A DNA stretch of 64,000 bases from Mycoplasmopsis agalactiae 14628. Its GTDB lineage: Bacteria > Bacillota_I > Bacilli_A > Mycoplasmatales > Metamycoplasmataceae. A program made the translations under genes and the position numbers. Every line of letters starts with the position of its first letter. Position 1 is the first letter of the stretch. The stretch spans positions 367,602 to 431,601 of the forward strand of contig NZ_AJPR01000011.1 of assembly GCF_000266865.1 (NCBI RefSeq), in the 5' to 3' direction. A model generated the notes under the pieces. The model made no database searches. It saw only the letters and a list, made by a program, of their open reading frames with translations, and was not told where the DNA came from. This document shows positions 58,768 through 64,000 of the stretch, piece by piece.

Positions 58768-59700
58768 ATGAAAATATTAGGAATTGAAACTAGTCATGAT
58801 GACACTTCTATTGCTATTTTAGAAAATAATAAGGTAGTTGCTCTAGAAACAATTAGTCAAGTTGATATTTTTAAGGAATTTGGCGGCACAATTCCTGAAA
58901 TATCATCAAGAGAGCATGTGAAAAACATAAATTTAATTTTAGAAATATTGCTAAAAAAACATGATTTATCTACTATAGATTATGTTGCTTATACTAAAGA
59001 GCCAGGATTAGTTGGAACGTTACAAATAGGATATTTGTTTGCTAATGCAGTTTCATTAGCTTACAATAAGCCAATAATTCCTATTAATCATCTAGCTGGG
59101 CACTTTTATTCATGCTCAATAGACAATGAAATAAAATATCCATCATTATGTTTGTTAGTTTCAGGTGGCCATACTCAATTAATGCTCATTAATAATCCAA
59201 ATGATTTTCAAATAATAGGACAAACATTAGATGATGCTGTTGGTGAGGCTTTTGATAAAGTTAGTTCAAAATTACAATTAGGATTTCCAGGTGGACCAAT
59301 TATTGATAAAATTTATAAAAACTATAATGGTGAATTTATTAAATTTACTGAGCCTAATGCCCCTGGCGAATATAATTTTTCATTTAGTGGGCTTAAGTCA
59401 CAAGTTATAAATTACTATCATAATAAAATGCAGAAAAATGAAGCAGTTGATATTAAGCAAATAGCTGCTAGCTTTCAAGATTGTGCAGTTAGCTATTTAA
59501 TTAATCAAACTAAAAAAGCTTTTGAAAAATACAATGTTAAGTCATTAGTGTTAGCTGGCGGAGTTAGTGCTAATAGTGAGCTTAGAAAAAGATTTTTAGA
59601 AATCAGTAATATTGCCATAATCCCTGATTTAAAGTACGCAACGGATAATGGAGCAATGATTGCTGCATGTGCTTATCAAATGCTAAAATACAATAAATAA
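58768..59700 (+). CDS. tsaD: TsaD, tRNA threonylcarbamoyltransferase
   Basis: 310 residues. GIETSHDDTSIAIL, the metal-binding HLAGHFYS pair of His, LVSGGHTQLM, DDAVGEAFDKV and VLAGGVSANSEL are all present. It transfers threonylcarbamoyl from the AMP adduct to tRNA A37. Last gene of tsaE-tsaB-tsaD. Confidence 0.97.
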   Translation: MKILGIETSHDDTSIAILENNKVVALETISQVDIFKEFGGTIPEISSREHVKNINLILEILLKKHDLSTIDYVAYTKEPGLVGTLQIGYLFANAVSLAYNKPIIPINHLAGHFYSCSIDNEIKYPSLCLLVSGGHTQLMLINNPNDFQIIGQTLDDAVGEAFDKVSSKLQLGFPGGPIIDKIYKNYNGEFIKFTEPNAPGEYNFSFSGLKSQVINYYHNKMQKNEAVDIKQIAASFQDCAVSYLINQTKKAFEKYNVKSLVLAGGVSANSELRKRFLEISNIAIIPDLKYATDNGAMIAACAYQMLKYNK

Positions 59701-59723
59701 AAGCATTTTGTAGAAATAAAAAT

Positions 59724-61595
59724 ATGAAATTGAAATCAAAATTAGTTATACCCTTAGCTTTTAGTACACTTCCAACTTTTATAGCAGCATCATGCGAAAG
59801 TAATGATGATATTTTTAATTTAAATGCAAATAATGATGTTAAGGCAAGTGATATCTTTTATAAAACATTTTTGTCACAGTTAAAATCTTATACTTTACAT
59901 TCATTACTCAATGACTTGCAAAAAGGAAATATTTCATTAAATTTACCTGAAAAAGTTGATGAATTTGCCTTAAACAAAGGCAAAAATGACATTATTTTTA
60001 AATATAAAAACAAGAAATATTCATTAAAAAATTCAGTGGACAAAATTAAAAATTTTAACTTTGATGAGATTTTAAAACCTTTTACATATGAAAAAGAAAA
60101 TGGTAAATATGTTGTTAAAAGAGCTGATAAAATCGATAACATCAGTGACATTAGCATTCTTTATAAGTTGAAATCGGAGAACAAAATAAAGTATTCTGAT
60201 TATTTTGAATACAAAAGAGAAATTTTCCAAAATTACTATAAAAAAGGCATATTGGATGATCTTAGTATTCCTGATTTACAATATATGTTACAAAGTGCAT
60301 TAATTAATAAAAGTCTGCAATATTCTGAACAAACATTAGCAAACAACATTCGAATCAAGGCTTTCTATAAGTCGGAATTCCAACAAAAAATACTTGAAAA
60401 AAGACTTTCTGATGAATTGCAAATTTATAATTTTCAATCAAATGGATTAGTTTTTGATCATGTTAAATTTAATAATCTTAAGCTTGAAAATAACGTAATA
60501 ACCTTAAATATAGACTTATTAGACAATCAAAATAATTCACTTTTAAACGAAAATCAGAAAAAAGAAAAATTTAAATTATCTAATTTTTCTAAAGGGCAAA
60601 GCGATACTTATTTTGATTTAAAGACTAAAAGCAAATTAACAATTGATTATGATGAAGTTAAATTTAATGAACTAGTTAATAATCCTGAGATAAAATTTAA
60701 ACCTAACCCTTTAGGCTATAAAAATATTGATGATTTAATGCATCCTACAAAAGAATATGAATCTTACAATTTAAATAATACAGCTATGATTCTTGATGAA
60801 TTAAAAGATGACTTACTCATAAGCAAGATCCCTGACCAATTTACCTTTAAAATAGGCAAATTCGAAAAAACAAAACTATTAAATAATTCATTTGCTATTG
60901 GTAAATTAGTTCTAGAAGAAACAAAAACTAAGCAAAAATACAACTGGTATTCAATTGATTTTACACCACATAAGCACATATTTACAAATGGCTTATATTT
61001 AAAAAATGAATTAGGCTCAATACATAAAACAAAAGATTCATATTTTAGCTACTTAGTTAACGATAATAATTTTGATTCTGAAGGAATTTTAAAGATCCAA
61101 CAAGGAATAAAAGCTAATGATTTTATGGAAAATTCATTTAATGACATAGCTAATTTTTTGATCTATCAGCATAAAGGTAATTTATTACTTTGACAAAATA
61201 ATTCAATGTCAAATTTACCAGTTTTAGAAGTTCTAAAACACAGAAATTTTTATGAAAAATGACTATCAATAATCTTTTCACAATACACGCTTTTATATAA
61301 CATTAATAATGATTCATCTGATGATGGTTTAATAAAAAAAGTTGAAGTAAAACTTATTGATTCTAACAAATATGAAGCATCTAAAAATGGATTGGGCACT
61401 ATTCCAATTTCAATTAATTTTATCAATCACAAAAATGAAAAGATGCTTTTAAAAGATTATAAATTTAATTTAACAGGCTTTAAAGGATATGATAAAAGCA
61501 TAATTGAATCTAAAAAAGCTGAACTAAAAGACGAGTATAAAAGTTCGCTGCCACTTAAAAATAAGACCCTGCCATATTTAATAAAAGTTAAATAA
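59724..61595 (+). CDS. Large lipoprotein of unknown function
   Basis: 623 residues. The signal peptide ends in TFIAASC, so Cys24-like lipidation and surface exposure are expected. The mature part is rich in Lys, Asn and aromatic residues with no domain that I recognise. It has no close relation to the DUF31 proteases: no His/Asp/Ser motifs. It begins 23 nt after tsaD with a weak ribosome-binding site and ends in two hairpins. Two TGA codons read as Trp. Confidence 0.85.
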
Positions 61596-61627
61596 AAACT
61601 TGTTGCACTAAATTCCAACAAGTTTTT
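61594..61627 (+). terminator. Intrinsic terminator of the lipoprotein gene
   Basis: AAAAACTTGTTG and CAACAAGTTTTT around a 10-nt loop, starting at the stop codon. Confidence 0.88.
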
Positions 61628-61652
61628 ATTTTTATACTTTCAATCCTGTTTT

Positions 61653-61675
61653 ATAGTCTTAAAAGACTATTTTTT
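61653..61675 (+). terminator. Second hairpin with T run
   Basis: ATAGTCTT-AA-AAGACTAT followed by five T on plus; overlaps the stop codon of the minus-strand EIIB-like gene and the end of a CTGTTTTATAG word. Confidence 0.6.
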
Positions 61676-62038
61676 AATTTCATTATTTAGCTCTTCACAA
61701 AGCTTTTTGGCATAGTCTCCCACAACTATTGAGACATTATTTGATGAAATCATTAGACCACTAACATATTTTAATTGCTCTAATTTATCTTTTTGTACAG
61801 CAGCTTTATCATTAATAAGTACTTTTATTCTTGAAATAGTGTTTGAAGCACTTATAATGTTGTTTTTGCCCCCTAGTAAATTAACTAATTCAAGTGTATC
61901 CATGCTTGAATCAAGTTTATTAATTTCGCCTTTTTTTAGTTTTTTGACTTTATTATTTTTGATGCGTCAATATAGCCAGCAAAAGCCTAATGTAAATATT
62001 GTTAGCATTGCTATTTTTCATTTATCACCTGTTGTCAT
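61667..62038 (-). CDS. Membrane-anchored EIIB-like (PTS) protein lacking the catalytic cysteine
   Basis: 123 residues. One N-terminal membrane helix (about 8-25) is followed by a glucose-type EIIB fold: LVNLLGGKNNIISASNTISRIKV. In active EIIB the phosphorylated Cys stands in 'D-A-C-x-T-R-L-R'; here Thr67 occupies that place. It therefore cannot carry phosphate as a normal EIIB does. It lies alone, with no EIIC or EIIA beside it. Two TGA codons in the N-terminus read as Trp and the annotated start depends on that. Confidence 0.8.
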
Positions 62039-62108
62039 AACTTAATCCTTATGGAAATATTGTACATTAATATTTATGTTATTTTTAGCTTTGATTTAAA
62101 GTATGAAT

Positions 62109-63389
62109 CTAATCTTTTAGCGCATTAATTGGTACAACAAAAACACCATCATCCCTTTTGTATGCTAAGTTTCCAAAGCCAACAATTATGCACTTTAAAA
62201 CAGGCTCACTTGCACCATTAGCTACCATATTGTTTATTGTTTTATTTAACTTTTTAGCAGTTTCATCAACAACATTAGAACCTAGCTTGATTTCAATAGC
62301 ACATCAATCGCCGCCGCTAAGTTCAATAATTATATCTATTTCATTGCCTTTATAATCTTGATAATGATAAACCTCGGCATCATTTGCTCTAGCATATATT
62401 TTTAGATCCCTTACAACTAATGATTCAAACAAAATGCCGTATAAATTTACATCTTTGGTCAATTTTTCAGCAGTTAAATTTAGCAAAGCACAAGCTAATG
62501 AAGGGTCACTAAAATAACGCTTTTCTAATTGTTTGACTCTTAATGATGAGCGATAATTAGGAGCAAATGGTTCTAGGTTGTCAAATAAAAACATTTTATT
62601 TAAAAATTCTAAATACTTGGATAATGTTGGTCTTGATATATTCTCTGGTTCATTTTGTGAAATGTCAGAAATTATTGATCGCTCAGAAACAGTAGTAGAA
62701 ACATTTCGTGCTAATGATTTTAAAATTAGTTTTATTTTGTCATAGTCAAATTTATTGCCAGATTCATCAACTAATTCTTGACTTAAAATTGCATTAATAT
62801 ACTGCTTAGCAACTAAGTGAGAATCTTTTAACGGAGCATCAATGCCACCTGGCCACCCGCCTCTTATAATTAAATGAGCTAGCCTGTCAAAACTTAGTTC
62901 TTCAACATATTGCGACATAAAATTATGATTTTCAGTGCATAATTTTTGTAGTGAAACTATGCCAGATGAATCTCCTGATTCATATAAACTCATTGTATTC
63001 ATTCTAAGTCTACTAATTCTGCCAGCACCACTGTGCAAAATGCCTTTATACTTCGGAGTAGAGGAACCAGTGAGTATAAATAAACCATTTTCACCAATTT
63101 CATCAACCTTTGCTCTTACTGCATCTCAAATAGCAGGCGCTTCCTGCCATTCATCTATCATTCTAGGATTCTTGCCTATTAGGACTGATGAAGGATTTAT
63201 ATTAGCCAACTGCCTATTTGCAAAATTGTTGTATGGATTACCTACCAAAAACTCGCTTTTAGATGCATGTCTAGAAGTTCATGTTTTGCCACACCATTTT
63301 GGTCCTTCTATGCAAATTGCACCTGTAATTTTTAAATAGCGACTAATTACTTTATCAATGATTCTAGGTTTATATATTTTCTTGTTCAT
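62109..63389 (-). CDS. AAA ATPase with DUF4143-type C-terminus
   Basis: 426 residues. The N-terminus has Walker A GPKWCGKT, Walker B-like PRMIDEWQEAP and sensor LFILTGSS. The C-terminus (about 190-426) ends with EVYHYQDYKGNEIDIIIE and AIEIKLGS, the nuclease-like E-x-D...E-x-K signature of DUF4143. Such ATPases are scattered, often in multiple copies and on mobile regions; role unknown. The start ATG has GGAGCATT upstream and just behind lie three evenly spaced 13-bp repeats. Three TGA codons read as Trp. Confidence 0.88.
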
Positions 63390-63411
63390 AATGCTCCATA
63401 ATGATTAACAA

Positions 63412-63480
63412 TTTACCAAATTTTACTAAAAAACTTTACCAATTTTTATAAAAATATTTTACCAAATTTTGATATATCTA
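63412..63480. repeat. Three 13-bp repeats (TTTACCAAATTTT) at a 23-bp period
   Basis: Copies at 63412-63424, 63435-63447 (one mismatch) and 63458-63470, each start exactly 23 bp after the last. They lie 23-90 bp in front of the AAA ATPase start, in its promoter region. The evenness, about two helical turns, suggests a protein-binding array. Confidence 0.85.
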
Positions 63481-63510
63481 CTTAATCATAGAGTAATCAA
63501 TGCAACATAA

Positions 63511-63940
63511 TCCATACTTTTTAAACCGCAAGACGATGAGACTGAATTATTTGATGATAAACTATATTGTCGCTCTGTTACAAAATTATTAATAACCCCA
63601 TTAAATACCAACTTACATAATCAAATAATATTTGAGTTAAGAAATACATCTGATCCTAAAAAGAAACTAATAGATAATTCAATTAATCCATTATCTAATT
63701 CTATAAATAACCCTGATGGCGGAGGTCAAACTTGATCCTAATGATCCAAGTACTCTTAGCAAGGTTGCAAGCTATGCAGACTGAACAGTTGGAGCTATTT
63801 CAACATTAGGGCTAATATCAGGAGCTGTATTTGGAGTTAGAAACTATCTAAACAAGAAAAGCTTTAAGGCCGGAAAGAGCAGTGCTATTAAGAAGAAAAA
63901 GAAAAAGCAAAAACCTATTAGAATTTACAAAGATAATTAA
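63511..63940 (+). pseudogene. Frameshifted remnant of a membrane-protein gene
   Basis: One open frame from 63511 (after a stop) reads FKPQDDETELFDDKLYCRS to NNPDGGGQT and then stops near 63737. A shifted frame continues KLDPNDPSTLSKVASYADW, a hydrophobic helix (VGAISTLGLISGAVFGV), and a very basic tail ending PIRIYKDN. Joining the two by a +1/-1 shift gives one C-terminal fragment of a surface or membrane protein. No start codon or ribosome-binding site precedes it. The parent family is not recognised. Confidence 0.6.
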
Positions 63941-63943
63941 AGT

Positions 63944-63975
63944 AAAAAAGCCAAGTTATAACAACCTGGTTTTTC
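63944..63975 (+). terminator. Weak terminator after the gene remnant
   Basis: AAAAAAGCCAAGTT can pair imperfectly with AACCTGGTTTTT (one bulge, G-U pairs); it lies just after the remnant's stop codon. Confidence 0.45.
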
Positions 63976-64000
63976 TATTCTAATTACTGGCTAATTAGTT

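Noticed and set aside
62109..63940. An integrative element or prophage at the right edge
   Set aside because: Only an ATPase and a gene remnant are visible; no integrase, attachment repeats or conjugation genes.

Overview
This window is a piece of a mollicute chromosome, most likely a Mycoplasma/Mycoplasmopsis of the hominis or synoviae type. It is very AT-rich. In almost every gene TGA must be read as tryptophan (genetic code 4), and there are many lipoproteins and proteins of mycoplasma-only families. I cannot name the species from the sequence alone. All coordinates below join reading frames across in-frame TGA codons.

Left edge (1-5.2 kb): the start of whiA, phosphopentomutase deoB, a membrane protein resembling DUF3137, and, divergently, NAD-dependent DNA ligase ligA.

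Immunoglobulin-evasion island (5.2-29.8 kb): three MIB genes (immunoglobulin-binding) and two MIP genes (immunoglobulin-cleaving serine proteases) in the order MIB1-MIP1-MIB2-MIB3-MIP2. Next come seven closely packed genes with the composition of a mycoplasma 'type 3' F1-like ATPase: a ~12-helix membrane protein, a small soluble protein, gamma-like, epsilon-like, a large surface protein with terminal membrane segments, alpha-like and beta-like. A lipoprotein gene carrying a G9 tract ends this run. A third protease of the same DUF31 family faces it across a bidirectional terminator. In known mycoplasmas MIB captures antibody, MIP clips it, and the F1-like complex is encoded alongside. Here a (TA)10 tract sits upstream of MIB1, so parts of the island may be phase variable.

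Housekeeping blocks on the minus strand (29.8-37.7 kb): a DegV lipid-binding protein, a 548-residue membrane protein of uncertain family, a PcrA/UvrD helicase, an RDD membrane protein, a family 2 glycosyltransferase and asnS.

Mixed block (38-43.7 kb): a PQ-loop membrane protein; a small membrane protein with a c-di-AMP synthase and MgtE; then, on the minus strand, efp and an Asp23-like protein; then a tail-anchored protein and a tRNA-Leu with anticodon AAG.

Minus-strand block (43.8-56 kb): a two-gene ABC exporter, a fourth DUF31 lipoprotein protease with a G8 tract in its signal peptide, an MsrA-MsrB fusion, a small Smr protein, mutM, pgi, a degenerate pgi-like paralogue directly in front of pgi, a small S1-domain protein, and eno.

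Right part (56-64 kb): tuf with a strong promoter and a structured leader; tsaE-tsaB-tsaD for tRNA t6A synthesis; a large lipoprotein; a membrane-anchored EIIB-like protein without its catalytic cysteine; an AAA ATPase with a DUF4143-type C-terminus preceded by three evenly spaced 13-bp repeats; and a frameshifted gene remnant.

Across the window an 11-base word, CTATAAAACAG, recurs far more often than base composition predicts and sits mostly at gene boundaries. No IS element, CRISPR array, rRNA or prophage was seen.
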